48,413 bases of DNA. Origin: an uncultured Clostridia bacterium (GTDB lineage Bacteria > Bacillota_A > Clostridia > TANB77 > CAG-508). Shown piece after piece: positions 1 through 8,449 of the stretch. The first letter of the stretch is position 1. Every line of letters starts with the position of its first letter. The stretch is taken from positions 1 through 48,413 of the forward strand of contig CANQQF010000011.1 in assembly GCA_947625985.1 (NCBI GenBank), read 5' to 3'. The notes below the pieces were generated by a model. The model was not told where the DNA came from. It saw only the letters and a program-made list of their open reading frames with translations, and made no database searches. Made by a program: the position numbers and the translations under genes.

Positions 1-2
1 AC

Positions 3-29
3 CCCAATTCAGTATAGAACTGAACTGGG
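3..29. other. short imperfect hairpin at window edge
   Basis: Arms CCCA-A-TTCAGT and ACTGAA-C-TGGG pair with one mismatch around a five-base loop. It could be the terminator of a gene outside the window, because it lies beyond the end of the minus-strand operon. There is no clear T-run on either side. The rest of 30-123 shows nothing recognisable. Confidence 0.3.
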
Positions 30-123
30 ATTTAAGTAAGTTGCTTTTTTACTGTCTACTTTTAATTGACAACTTCATAATTTAATCCACTTTTTTAATA
101 ACTTTTAGAATGAAAAATTTTAA

Positions 124-498
124 TTAATTATTATATCTTAATTTAGCTTTTTTATACTCATTAGATTTCTCTAAGAAATCAATTTGTTTATTATATAAAT
201 CTCTTAAATCACTTATTTGTTTTACAGATAAATTTTCCTCTTTAATTTTCCCTTCTTCGTAGTCTTTTTGTAGTTTAATTAATCTTGTTCCTTCATCTTC
301 AATATTTTTGATGTATTTTAGAAACTCTTCTTTCTTTTGAGTAGTAACATTATTACTATCTTCTTTTGTTAATTGTGGCTCAACTTCAATATTTTCTGTT
401 TTTTTACCACTAAATATATTTCTAAAGAATGTTTTTATTCTATAGATAATACCATTTTTATTTACATTAATTAATGCTTTTTCTTCTTTGTTACTCAT
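124..498 (-). CDS. hypothetical charged protein, 124 aa
   Basis: I do not recognise this protein. It begins after an AAAGGAG site 7 bases before the ATG. Residues 16-30 form a basic, aromatic stretch (YRIKTFFRNIF) that could be an amphipathic membrane-associating helix. The remainder, roughly 55-124, is rich in Glu and Lys and looks like a helical coiled coil. There is no signal peptide, full membrane span or cysteine pair. It lies 22 bases after the next upstream gene (521-1354) on the same strand, so the two are probably cotranscribed downstream of ftsH. Function unknown; that it is a real gene is supported by the ribosome binding site and the tight spacing. Confidence 0.7.
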   Translation of the reverse strand: MSNKEEKALINVNKNGIIYRIKTFFRNIFSGKKTENIEVEPQLTKEDSNNVTTQKKEEFLKYIKNIEDEGTRLIKLQKDYEEGKIKEENLSVKQISDLRDLYNKQIDFLEKSNEYKKAKLRYNN

Positions 499-520
499 TT
501 ATTTCTCCTTTACTACTCTT

Positions 521-1354
521 TTATAGTTCCTGTCCTTGTGTATCTTTTTCATTTATCTGCTTATTTAAGTCTTTTTCTTCTTTTAGTAATTCTTGTTTCT
601 TTTCATATAATTTTGCTAAAGAATCTTTTTCTATGAATTCTCCTACTCCTCTTTCAGATACATCTCCTGCAATTTTTTCAACTAGTTGTGTATCTTCTGC
701 TAATTTTTCGTTTATTTCTTCTTGTCCTTGTAAGGCTGGATAAAAATCTTTTCCTTTACTTATTGCTTGTTCTAATTGCTCTAAACTATCAATTCCTTTT
801 TCATCTAAAAATGTTTTTACTCTATCATTATATGCTTGCTCTAAATCTTGTTCATTTATTGATTTTCCCATTGATTCTAATATTGGTTTTACAAATAGCA
901 AATCACTTGTTGATTCTTTCCATCCAATTAGCTCTATTGGCATATGTTGATACTGTCTATTTCTTCCTTCTTGTAAGAATTTTTTTGGATTATCTTTTAC
1001 CCATTGATCGTGAATATCTGATAATATCGTAACTACATCATTTTCTTCAATTCCATTTTCTGTTTTTTCTCTTATTGTTTTGAAAATTTCTGCATCTTCA
1101 CCTTCGTGATATACAGCATTTTTGAATTCTTCCATTTCCTCATCTGTTATACCCAATTCTTTTTTTTCTGCAATTCTTTTAATACTCTCTAAAGCACTAT
1201 CCATAGATCCTTGTGCCCAAACTTGACCATCCACTTCACTAAATGGTTTTTTTAATTCTTCATTAGCTTGTTCTTCTGTTAATCCATTCCAGTTCATCAA
1301 AGCTTCTTTAGCCACTTTTCCATAAACGTCTCCTACTTTTGAATTTTCTTCCAT
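521..1354 (-). CDS. hypothetical soluble protein, 277 aa
   Basis: I do not recognise the family. The ATG follows an AAAGGAGG site and starts 11 bases after the ftsH stop codon, so it is translated from the ftsH message. The N-terminal part contains a WNGL-TEEQANE segment. The middle (about residues 110-160) has conserved-looking aromatic motifs (HDQWVKDNPKKF, QYQHMPIELIGW, DLLFVKPIL) that read like a folded helical domain. The last 55 residues are an acidic-basic coiled coil similar in composition to the following 124-aa protein. No membrane segment or catalytic motif is visible. Co-occurrence with FtsH may mean a role in proteolysis or simply read-through. Confidence 0.75.
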   Translation of the reverse strand: MEENSKVGDVYGKVAKEALMNWNGLTEEQANEELKKPFSEVDGQVWAQGSMDSALESIKRIAEKKELGITDEEMEEFKNAVYHEGEDAEIFKTIREKTENGIEENDVVTILSDIHDQWVKDNPKKFLQEGRNRQYQHMPIELIGWKESTSDLLFVKPILESMGKSINEQDLEQAYNDRVKTFLDEKGIDSLEQLEQAISKGKDFYPALQGQEEINEKLAEDTQLVEKIAGDVSERGVGEFIEKDSLAKLYEKKQELLKEEKDLNKQINEKDTQGQEL

Positions 1355-1365
1355 ATTTTCCTCCT

Positions 1366-3177
1366 TTATTCTTCTCCAAATATTTCCTCGAATTCGTCAG
1401 CTTCTATTTTTTCTTTTTCTAATAATATTGCTGCAACTTGATGAAGTTTTTCAATATGGTCTGTAAGTATTCTTTTTGCTTTATTATATCCTTCATCTAC
1501 AATTCTTTTAACTTCAGAGTCTATAATTGCTGCTGTTTCTTCAGAATATTCTTTTGTGTGTCCAAAATCTCTTCCTAGGAATACCTCATTATTATCTCCA
1601 CCTAAAGTTAAAGCTCCAACTTTTTCACTCATACCATATTTAGTTACCATACTTCTCGCAATTTGAGTTGCTCTTTCAATATCATTACTTGCTCCTGTTG
1701 ATATATCATTTAATATTAATGCTTCCGCAACTCTACCGCCTAATAATGATACTATATTCTCTTCCATTTCAGTTTTTGACATAAATGATTTATCTTCTGT
1801 TGGTCTATACATAGTATAACCACCAGCCATACCTCTTGGTACAATAGAAATTTGGTGAACTGGATCTTGAGTTTCTAAGTAATGACTTACTACTGCATGA
1901 CCACCTTCATGATATGCTACTAATTTATTTTCTTTTTCACTTCTTACTCTTGTTTTCTTTTCAGGTCCCATGGTTACTTTAACCATAGCATCTTCTATCT
2001 CTTTCATTCCAATTTCTTTTAAGTCTCTTCTTGCTGCAAGTAATGCTGCTTCGTTTAATACATTCTCTAAGTCTGCTCCTGCAAATCCTGATGTATTTTT
2101 AGCAATTACTTTTAAATCTACATCATCTGATAATTTTTTCTTTCTTGAATGTACTTCAAGTATTTGTTCTCTTGCTTTTACATCTGGAGCTCCAACAACT
2201 ATTTGTCTATCAAATCTTCCAGCTCTTAGTAAAGCTTTATCTAATACATCTGGTCTATTTGTAGCTGCTAATACTATTACTCCTTCATTTTCTGAGAATC
2301 CATCCATTTCTACTAATAATTGATTCAATGTTTGCTCTCTTTCATCATGTCCTCCACCAAGACCTGCACCTCTTTGACGTCCAACCGCATCAATTTCATC
2401 TATGAATATAATACATGGTGAATTTCTTTTTGCTTGGTCAAATAAGTCCCTTACTCTTGATGCTCCAACTCCAACAAACATTTCAACAAAGTCTGAACCA
2501 CTTATTATAAAGAAAGGTACTCCTGCTTCTCCAGCAACTGCTTTTGCAAGTAGAGTTTTTCCTGTTCCTGGTTGACCTACCAAAAGTACACCTTTTGGAA
2601 TTCTTGCTCCCATATCTGTAAATTTTTTAGGGTTTTTTAAAAATTCTACTATTTCTTCTAATTCTTCTTTTTCCTCATCAACACCTGCAACATCTGCAAA
2701 TGATACTTTGTTTTTGTCTGCTGGTGTCATCATTCTGGCTTTGCTCTTTCCAAAAGTCATCGTTTTGCTTCCACCTTGGTTGTTTGATGCTCCACTCATC
2801 ATGAAGAACCAGAATATAAAGAATATTATTAAAATTCCAAATGGTGTTAATAAACTTAATATTGTTACAAAGATAGATTCTGATTTTTCTTCTAATGAAA
2901 ATGCTCCATCTTTTAAAAACTCCTCAGAATAAGTTATGAAACTTCCCATATCTGGAATGTTTACTTGTTTTTTATTTTCTTCATTCTCTAGTTTAACCAT
3001 TGCTGTAGTTCCGTCTGACTCTATTTCTATTGATTCAACATTTCCAGAATTAATTGCAGATAATAATTCTGAATATGTTAATTTTGAATCTTTATTATCA
3101 AGTATTGACATTGAAATTACTATAAATATTAAACCTATAATTAGCCACATGGCTAGTGTCTTTATTCCCTTTTTCAA
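1366..3177 (-). CDS. ftsH: ATP-dependent zinc metalloprotease FtsH
   Basis: Membrane-anchored AAA+ protease that degrades misassembled membrane proteins and short-lived regulators. Two membrane spans (about residues 9-25 and 103-127) flank an extracytoplasmic segment. The AAA domain has Walker A GQPGTGKT at 201-208, Walker B IIFIDEID around 256-263 and the second region of homology [20 protein letters not shown] at 305-324. The zinc site is HEGGH at 423-427, fitting HExxH. At 603 aa it is of normal length. The start is a TTG, chosen because AAGGAGG sits seven bases upstream and translation from here gives a complete first membrane helix. It lies 125 bases downstream of tilS, as in many Firmicutes, but no hpt gene lies between them. 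Confidence 0.97.
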   Translation of the reverse strand: MKKGIKTLAMWLIIGLIFIVISMSILDNKDSKLTYSELLSAINSGNVESIEIESDGTTAMVKLENEENKKQVNIPDMGSFITYSEEFLKDGAFSLEEKSESIFVTILSLLTPFGILIIFFIFWFFMMSGASNNQGGSKTMTFGKSKARMMTPADKNKVSFADVAGVDEEKEELEEIVEFLKNPKKFTDMGARIPKGVLLVGQPGTGKTLLAKAVAGEAGVPFFIISGSDFVEMFVGVGASRVRDLFDQAKRNSPCIIFIDEIDAVGRQRGAGLGGGHDEREQTLNQLLVEMDGFSENEGVIVLAATNRPDVLDKALLRAGRFDRQIVVGAPDVKAREQILEVHSRKKKLSDDVDLKVIAKNTSGFAGADLENVLNEAALLAARRDLKEIGMKEIEDAMVKVTMGPEKKTRVRSEKENKLVAYHEGGHAVVSHYLETQDPVHQISIVPRGMAGGYTMYRPTEDKSFMSKTEMEENIVSLLGGRVAEALILNDISTGASNDIERATQIARSMVTKYGMSEKVGALTLGGDNNEVFLGRDFGHTKEYSEETAAIIDSEVKRIVDEGYNKAKRILTDHIEKLHQVAAILLEKEKIEADEFEEIFGEE

Positions 3178-3302
3178 CCCTTTTCCTCCTTATGTAATTT
3201 TAGTTTACAGTTTATATAACACATTATTTTTTGCTTTTCAACCTTTTTTTATATGTCTTTTTTATTACAAACAAGCAGGTTTCCGGCTTCTATTACGGAT
3301 AC

Positions 3303-4283
3303 TCACTTTTGCTTACTAATATAAATTTTATGTTTTTTTACTAAAATCTTTGTATTTTTGTTAGGTGTTAAGTATTTGTTACCTATATTCTTCTCACATA
3401 GCTTAATAATATCTTCTATATGTATTTTTTCTATATTATTACTTGTTCCAAATAGTTTTGCTATAATAAACATAATTATTCTTGATTTTATCGGCTTTTC
3501 TTGATTATTAAATTCTTTTAATTTTATTATGATTTCATCTTGCTTTTCTTCTAAAAGTATTTCATTATATTTTTTTTCAGTCTCTTTTTTTAGAAAATTA
3601 TCTTCTTGTCTAATTAACTCAGATAGTCTATTTATTGTTTCAATTATATTAGGATTAAATTCCTTTTTAATATACGGAATTACCACATTTCTGATTTTAT
3701 TTCTTGTATAATTATTTTCAAAATTTGTTTTATCTATTCTTGGATTTAACTTGTTATCTTGACAATATTTTTCAATTTCTGTTCTTTCACATTCTATAAG
3801 AGGTCTTATATATTTTCCATTTTTCACTTCAATTCCTCTAAGACCTTGTATTCCGCTACCACGTAGAATGTTCATTAATACTGTTTCTATTTTATCATTC
3901 TTATTGTGTGCTATTGCTATTTTATTTGCTTTTGCTTTTTTTAGTACTTCATTTAAATATTCATATCTTACTTTTCTTCCTGTTTCTTCTAATCCTTTTT
4001 TATTAGTATTTGCCAATTTTTTCACATCTATACTTTTTGAATAGAATTCTATTTCCATTTTTTCACATATTTCTTTTACATATTTTTCGTCACTATCTGC
4101 TTCTTCCCTAATCATGTGGTTTATATGTGCAACTATTATTTCAAAATGTAATTTTTCTTTTAGTACATTTAATATATGTAGCATTGCAATTGAATCTGGT
4201 CCTCCAGATACTCCCAAAACAATTCTATCTCCTTTTTTTATTAAATTGTTTTCTTCTATTGTTTTTAGAACTTTTTCTTTCAT
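3303..4283 (-). CDS. tilS: tRNA(Ile)-lysidine synthase TilS (short form)
   Basis: Ligates lysine to C34 of the CAU-anticodon isoleucine tRNA so that it reads AUA, an essential step. The N-type ATP-pyrophosphatase loop SGGPDS is at residues 26-31, followed by the family segments HINHMIREEADSDE and IAHNKNDKIETVLMN. The C-terminal part ends in a short TilS_C-like stretch (GNKYLTPNKNTKILVKK). At 326 aa it is shorter than the 430-470 aa common in Firmicutes, mainly through loss of the middle of the C-terminal region. I place the start at 4283: the AAGGAG six bases upstream of this ATG would otherwise be read as codons of a longer GTG-initiated form (4298). Confidence 0.93.
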   Translation of the reverse strand: MKEKVLKTIEENNLIKKGDRIVLGVSGGPDSIAMLHILNVLKEKLHFEIIVAHINHMIREEADSDEKYVKEICEKMEIEFYSKSIDVKKLANTNKKGLEETGRKVRYEYLNEVLKKAKANKIAIAHNKNDKIETVLMNILRGSGIQGLRGIEVKNGKYIRPLIECERTEIEKYCQDNKLNPRIDKTNFENNYTRNKIRNVVIPYIKKEFNPNIIETINRLSELIRQEDNFLKKETEKKYNEILLEEKQDEIIIKLKEFNNQEKPIKSRIIMFIIAKLFGTSNNIEKIHIEDIIKLCEKNIGNKYLTPNKNTKILVKKHKIYISKQK

Positions 4284-4307
4284 TATATTCTCCTTCACGA
4301 AAAAAAT

Positions 4308-4489
4308 AATTGTTATAATTCACTATTACCTAAAAGTTATATTTATATATTTTGAAGTGAAATTATAGAAACTGTTTAAGAAACCTTTTCCAAGTTACAG
4401 TTTCTTAAATATGGATAATGAAAAAATATATAAATATAACTTTTAAAATCAATACATACTAACATTTTATTTTGTGAATTATAACAATT
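4308..4489. repeat. nested inverted-repeat element between tilS and dnaB
   Basis: Three nested inverted repeats fill this intergenic gap. The outer arms are 16 bp (4308-4323 with 4474-4489), perfectly complementary. The middle arms are 23 bp (4331-4353 with 4423-4445), also perfect. The inner arms are 8 bp (4368-4375 GAAACTGT with 4397-4404). The right outer arm ends on the first base of the dnaB stop codon region. The whole can fold as one long stem-loop on either strand. It looks like a MITE-type insertion or a structured transcript element; no second copy was seen in this window. Confidence 0.7.
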
Positions 4490-5826
4490 TATTCTTCAAA
4501 TCTTTTTTCTAAATTTACAAATTTTGTATAATTTCCCATCCATAGAAGTTCAATAGTACCTGTTGATCCACCTCTATGTTTTGCTATTATTACTTCTGCT
4601 ATATCTTTTTTCTCGCTTTCTTTATTGTAATAATCATCACGATATAAGAACATAACTATATCTGCATCTTGCTCAATTGCTCCTGATTCACGCAAGTCTG
4701 ATAACATTGGTCTGTGATCTGGTCTTTGTTCAGCAGCTCTTGATAATTGTGAAAGTGCAACTACTGGCACTCCAATTTCTTTAGCTAGAATTTTTAAAGA
4801 ACGGCTTATTTCTGAAATTTCTTGTTCACGACTTCCACCTCTTCTATTATTGCTTCCTTGCACAAGTTGTAAGTAATCAATTACCACTAATCCTATGTTT
4901 TTTTCTAATTTTAATTTTCTAGCTTTTGCTCTAATTTCAGTAACCGTAATTCCTGGTGTATCATCTATATATATTTCTGCTTCTGAAAGTGGACCAATAC
5001 TTGCTGCTAATTTACCCCAGTCATCTTCTTCAAGTTTTCCTGTTCTAACTTTATTACTATCTACCATTGATTCACTACATAAAATTCTGTTTACTAATTG
5101 CTCTTTTGACATTTCTAAACTAAATATTACTACAGGAACTTTTGCTCTCACAGCTGCATTTGTTGCAATATTCAACGCAAAAGCTGTTTTTCCCATAGCA
5201 GGTCTTGCAGCAATTAATACTAAGTCAGAACTATGTAATCCTGCTGTTTTATAATCTAATTCAGAAAATCCTGTTGGTACTCCTGTTATATGTTGCTTTC
5301 TATTATATAATTCTTCAAGTTTTGTAAAACTCTCAACTAAAACATCTTTTATTTGCTCATATCCTTTTTGATTTTTTCCTTGCATTATATTAAAGATGCG
5401 TTTTTCAGCACCTTCCATTATGTTATCTACATCTTCTGTAGGATCGTATCCTAATTCAATTATTTCATTTGCTGTTTTTATTAATTGTCTTAAAGTTGCT
5501 TTTTCTGAAACTATTTTTACATATTTTTCGGCATTTGCAGTTGTAGGTACTTTTTCTGGTAGTTCTGTTAAATATTCTAGTCCACCAACTTTTTCAAACA
5601 TACCCATAGATTCTAATTCAGATTTTACTGTGATTATATCTATAGGTTCTCCTCTACTGTTTAGGTTTAGAATAGATTCAAATATAACTTGATTGTCTTC
5701 ACGATAAAAATCTTCTTTTTTTAATACTTCCATTGCTGAAATAACAGCATCTTTATCTGTTAACATGCTTCCTATTATTGCTTGTTCTGCTTCAATATCA
5801 TGTGGTGGTACTTTACCTAGTTCCAT
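4489..5826 (-). CDS. dnaB: replicative DNA helicase DnaB (DnaC of Bacillus)
   Basis: Hexameric 5'-3' helicase that unwinds DNA at the replication fork and loads primase. The N-terminal DnaB domain starts PPHDIEAEQAIIGSML. The RecA-type motor has Walker A ARPAMGKT at 207-214, a Walker B VVIDYLQL stretch, and the DnaB-specific SQLSRAAEQRPDHRPMLSDL region typical of the family. Length 445 aa is normal and no intein is present. Its AGGAGG site overlaps the rplI stop codon, showing translational coupling in the gdpP-rplI-dnaB order usual in Firmicutes. Confidence 0.97.
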   Translation of the reverse strand: MELGKVPPHDIEAEQAIIGSMLTDKDAVISAMEVLKKEDFYREDNQVIFESILNLNSRGEPIDIITVKSELESMGMFEKVGGLEYLTELPEKVPTTANAEKYVKIVSEKATLRQLIKTANEIIELGYDPTEDVDNIMEGAEKRIFNIMQGKNQKGYEQIKDVLVESFTKLEELYNRKQHITGVPTGFSELDYKTAGLHSSDLVLIAARPAMGKTAFALNIATNAAVRAKVPVVIFSLEMSKEQLVNRILCSESMVDSNKVRTGKLEEDDWGKLAASIGPLSEAEIYIDDTPGITVTEIRAKARKLKLEKNIGLVVIDYLQLVQGSNNRRGGSREQEISEISRSLKILAKEIGVPVVALSQLSRAAEQRPDHRPMLSDLRESGAIEQDADIVMFLYRDDYYNKESEKKDIAEVIIAKHRGGSTGTIELLWMGNYTKFVNLEKRFEE

Positions 5827-5837
5827 TTTACAACCTC

Positions 5838-6284
5838 CTATTCAGGTAAAACGTCTACCTTAAGGTTTCCGTATATTCCTTCATATAGCTTTATTTTTAC
5901 ATTTGTAATTCCTAATACTTTTATTGCTTCTTTTAATTCAATTTTCTTTTTATCTATTTCAATATTGTGTTCTTTTTTTAGGATTTCTACTATTTCTTTT
6001 GATGAAACTCCGCCAAAAATTTTTCCGTTTTCTCCTACTTTTACTTTTGTTTTTATCATTGTTTTTGATATTTGGTCTGCTAATTTTTTCGCTTTCTCTT
6101 TGTCTTGGTCTTTTTTGTATTGTTTTGAATTTTCTCTTGCTTTAAGTTTTGACATATTTTCTTTATTTGCCTCAACTGCCATTTTTTTAGGGAATAAGAA
6201 ATTACGTGCATATCCATCTGATGCATTAATTATTTGGTCTTTTTTTCCAACTCCTTTTATGTCTGTTAGTAAAATTACTTTCAT
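5838..6284 (-). CDS. rplI: 50S ribosomal protein bL9
   Basis: Large-subunit protein at the base of the L1 stalk that helps maintain reading frame. The N-terminal rRNA-binding domain reads MKVILLTDIKGVGKKDQIIN with the diagnostic NFLFPKKMA segment; it is followed by the long connecting helix rich in Lys/Glu and the C-terminal domain ending LYEGIYGNLKVDVLPE. Length 148 aa is typical. It starts 19 bases after gdpP and is followed 11 bases later by dnaB, all on the minus strand. Confidence 0.97.
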   Translation of the reverse strand: MKVILLTDIKGVGKKDQIINASDGYARNFLFPKKMAVEANKENMSKLKARENSKQYKKDQDKEKAKKLADQISKTMIKTKVKVGENGKIFGGVSSKEIVEILKKEHNIEIDKKKIELKEAIKVLGITNVKIKLYEGIYGNLKVDVLPE

Positions 6285-6303
6285 TTCTTTTCCTCCTTTT
6301 TAT

Positions 6304-8319
6304 TTATTCAGTTTCGCTGAAATATTCGTTTATTCTGTTTATTAATTCTTGTTTAGCCTCCTCAACTGTCAATCCTTCAACTTGGGCACCTGCTAAAGTA
6401 ATATGTCCTCCTCCACCCAGTTTTTCTAGGATTACTTGAACATTTATATCTCCTATTGATCTACCACTCATACATACTTTATCATCTAGTTCACCTATTA
6501 CAAATGAGGCTGTTATATCACTAATAGTCAGTAGTTCATCAGCAGCTTTTGCACAAATTAAACTTGCATCTTTAGTTTTTTCATCATTAATTGCTATTGC
6601 TATTGAATCATAAACTATTTCTGCATTTCTTACTATTTTTGCAATTCTATTAAATCCAGCTAAATCTGTTTGGAACCATTTTTTTACTCTTATAATATCT
6701 ACACCGCATCTTCTTAAATATGCAGCTGCTTCAAATGTTCTTACACCTGTTTTAAATGTAAAGTTTTTAGTATCCATCATTATTCCTGCATATAAGCTTT
6801 CTGCCTCAATTTGTTTTAGAACAATTTTTGACTCAGTATATTGTAAAATTTCTGTAACTAATTCTGCTGCAGAAGATGCGTATACTTCTTGGAATGTTAA
6901 TGTTACATTTTCTATAAAATCTGCACTTCTTCTATGATGATCTATTATTACTGTTTTATTTTGTTTTCTTAATAGTTCTGGAAATTCTACATAATTATTT
7001 TTATGTGTATCAACAACAACTACTAGTGTATTTCTTTCAACATTTTCTTCTGCTACTTCTTTACTTATTAAAACATCCTCATATTCTTCATCTTTTTCAA
7101 GTTCTTTTACAAAATTTTGGAGTGCCGCTACTTCTTTGCTCACTACTATATATGCTTTTTTATCAAGTGTTTTAGCTAATCTATAAATTCCCATAGCTGA
7201 ACCTATTGCATCAATATCTGGATTTGAATGTCCCATTATCATTACATTCTTAGATTCTTTTATTAAATTTTCTAAAGCATGTGCAACAACTCTAGCTTTA
7301 ACTCTTGTTCTTTTCTCAACTTCCTGAGCCCTTCCTCCAAAAAATTTATATATTCCATTTTCTCTTACTACTGCTTGGTCTCCACCACGTCCTAGTACAA
7401 TATCCATTGCTGCTGTTGCTGATTTATATTTTTCTTTATCTGTTGGTCCTTCATTTGATACTGCAATACTTAATGTTACTTGGTTTGAACCAGGAAGTTT
7501 AATTTCTTTTATTTTGTCTAAAAGACTAAATTTGTCTTCTTTTACGATTTCTAAATAACGTTGTTCAAAAAAATAAACATATCTATCTCTATCTGATTTT
7601 ATTACAACACCTTTTGATTTTTCTGCCCATTCATAAATACATTTATCTATTTCGGCTGTTACTTGGGGCTTATCTTCTCCATCTAATTGTTGCATTGTTT
7701 CTTCATAGTTGTCTATCATAAATATTCCTATACATGTTTTTGAATCTTTGTATTCTTTTTGTAATTTGATTCTCTCTGTTTCGTCAATAAAGTATAGAAT
7801 CATCATATATTGATTTTTATTTTTCTTTTCTTTATTTCTTGAATTTACGAATTTACCAACTATTCTATATGTTTTATTTTCAATTTCCATCTCTTTTAGA
7901 ATATCTTTATTTTTTTTGTCTTTTCTTTTTTCTATTTCTTCTTTCACATCTAATATTAAATCATCTAAATGTGTGTTTATTTCTACATTAGCAAATTCAC
8001 TTGCAAATTTTGAACTTCTCCAAATTATATTTCCATTAGTTTCCAAAATCACAAGTGGTAAAGGCGAATTTATCAAACTACTTTTGGCAGCTGAATCCAA
8101 TGTTACTGTTAACCCTTGTAGTGTTTCTGATATTTCCGCTTTTCTTTTATTATTAGCATAATACGTATATCCTACTATAAATATATATATAATGATAGAT
8201 GGTACTATCCATTTAACGTCCTGTATACATATAACAATTAATAGGAAAATTATGATTGCAAGATATATTTTTGTTTTCGATACTAGATTATCGAAAACTT
8301 TTCTATTATTATTTTGCAT
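6304..8319 (-). CDS. gdpP: cyclic-di-AMP phosphodiesterase GdpP
   Basis: Membrane-bound enzyme that hydrolyses c-di-AMP to pApA and so tunes osmolyte and cell-wall homeostasis. Two membrane helices (about 17-33 and 36-54) are followed by a PAS-like region (70-180), a degenerate GGDEF domain (about 190-320, without the GGDEF motif), a DHH domain and a DHHA1 domain. Metal ligands are visible as GHSNPDIDAIG (H364, D368, D370), VDTH (D437) and DHH (460-462). The DHHA1 glycine motif GGGGH lies near the C-terminus. Length 671 aa matches the family. It heads the rplI-dnaB gene group and starts after AAAGGAG. Confidence 0.95.
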   Translation of the reverse strand: MQNNNRKVFDNLVSKTKIYLAIIIFLLIVICIQDVKWIVPSIIIYIFIVGYTYYANNKRKAEISETLQGLTVTLDSAAKSSLINSPLPLVILETNGNIIWRSSKFASEFANVEINTHLDDLILDVKEEIEKRKDKKNKDILKEMEIENKTYRIVGKFVNSRNKEKKNKNQYMMILYFIDETERIKLQKEYKDSKTCIGIFMIDNYEETMQQLDGEDKPQVTAEIDKCIYEWAEKSKGVVIKSDRDRYVYFFEQRYLEIVKEDKFSLLDKIKEIKLPGSNQVTLSIAVSNEGPTDKEKYKSATAAMDIVLGRGGDQAVVRENGIYKFFGGRAQEVEKRTRVKARVVAHALENLIKESKNVMIMGHSNPDIDAIGSAMGIYRLAKTLDKKAYIVVSKEVAALQNFVKELEKDEEYEDVLISKEVAEENVERNTLVVVVDTHKNNYVEFPELLRKQNKTVIIDHHRRSADFIENVTLTFQEVYASSAAELVTEILQYTESKIVLKQIEAESLYAGIMMDTKNFTFKTGVRTFEAAAYLRRCGVDIIRVKKWFQTDLAGFNRIAKIVRNAEIVYDSIAIAINDEKTKDASLICAKAADELLTISDITASFVIGELDDKVCMSGRSIGDINVQVILEKLGGGGHITLAGAQVEGLTVEEAKQELINRINEYFSETE

Positions 8320-8406
8320 AATATTTCTCCTTTTTTATTATTTTCAGCTGTAAATTTTTATTATAAACAGTTAAAAATGAATATATTTTTACATGAAACA
8401 GTATAC

Positions 8407-8447
8407 TATAAAAAGCCCCATTTGTCAACTTTTTAGGGCTTTTTATA
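8407..8447. terminator. bidirectional-looking terminator after topA
   Basis: Twelve-base-pair stem TATAAAAAGCCC / GGGCTTTTTATA with a 17-base loop, directly after the topA stop codon on the minus strand. The A/T-rich arms give a T-tract in either direction, but only topA transcription faces it. Confidence 0.8.
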
Positions 8448-8449
8448 CT

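Noticed and set aside
4299..4488. Insertion sequence
   Set aside because: Inverted repeats are present but there is no room for a transposase frame, so at most a MITE.
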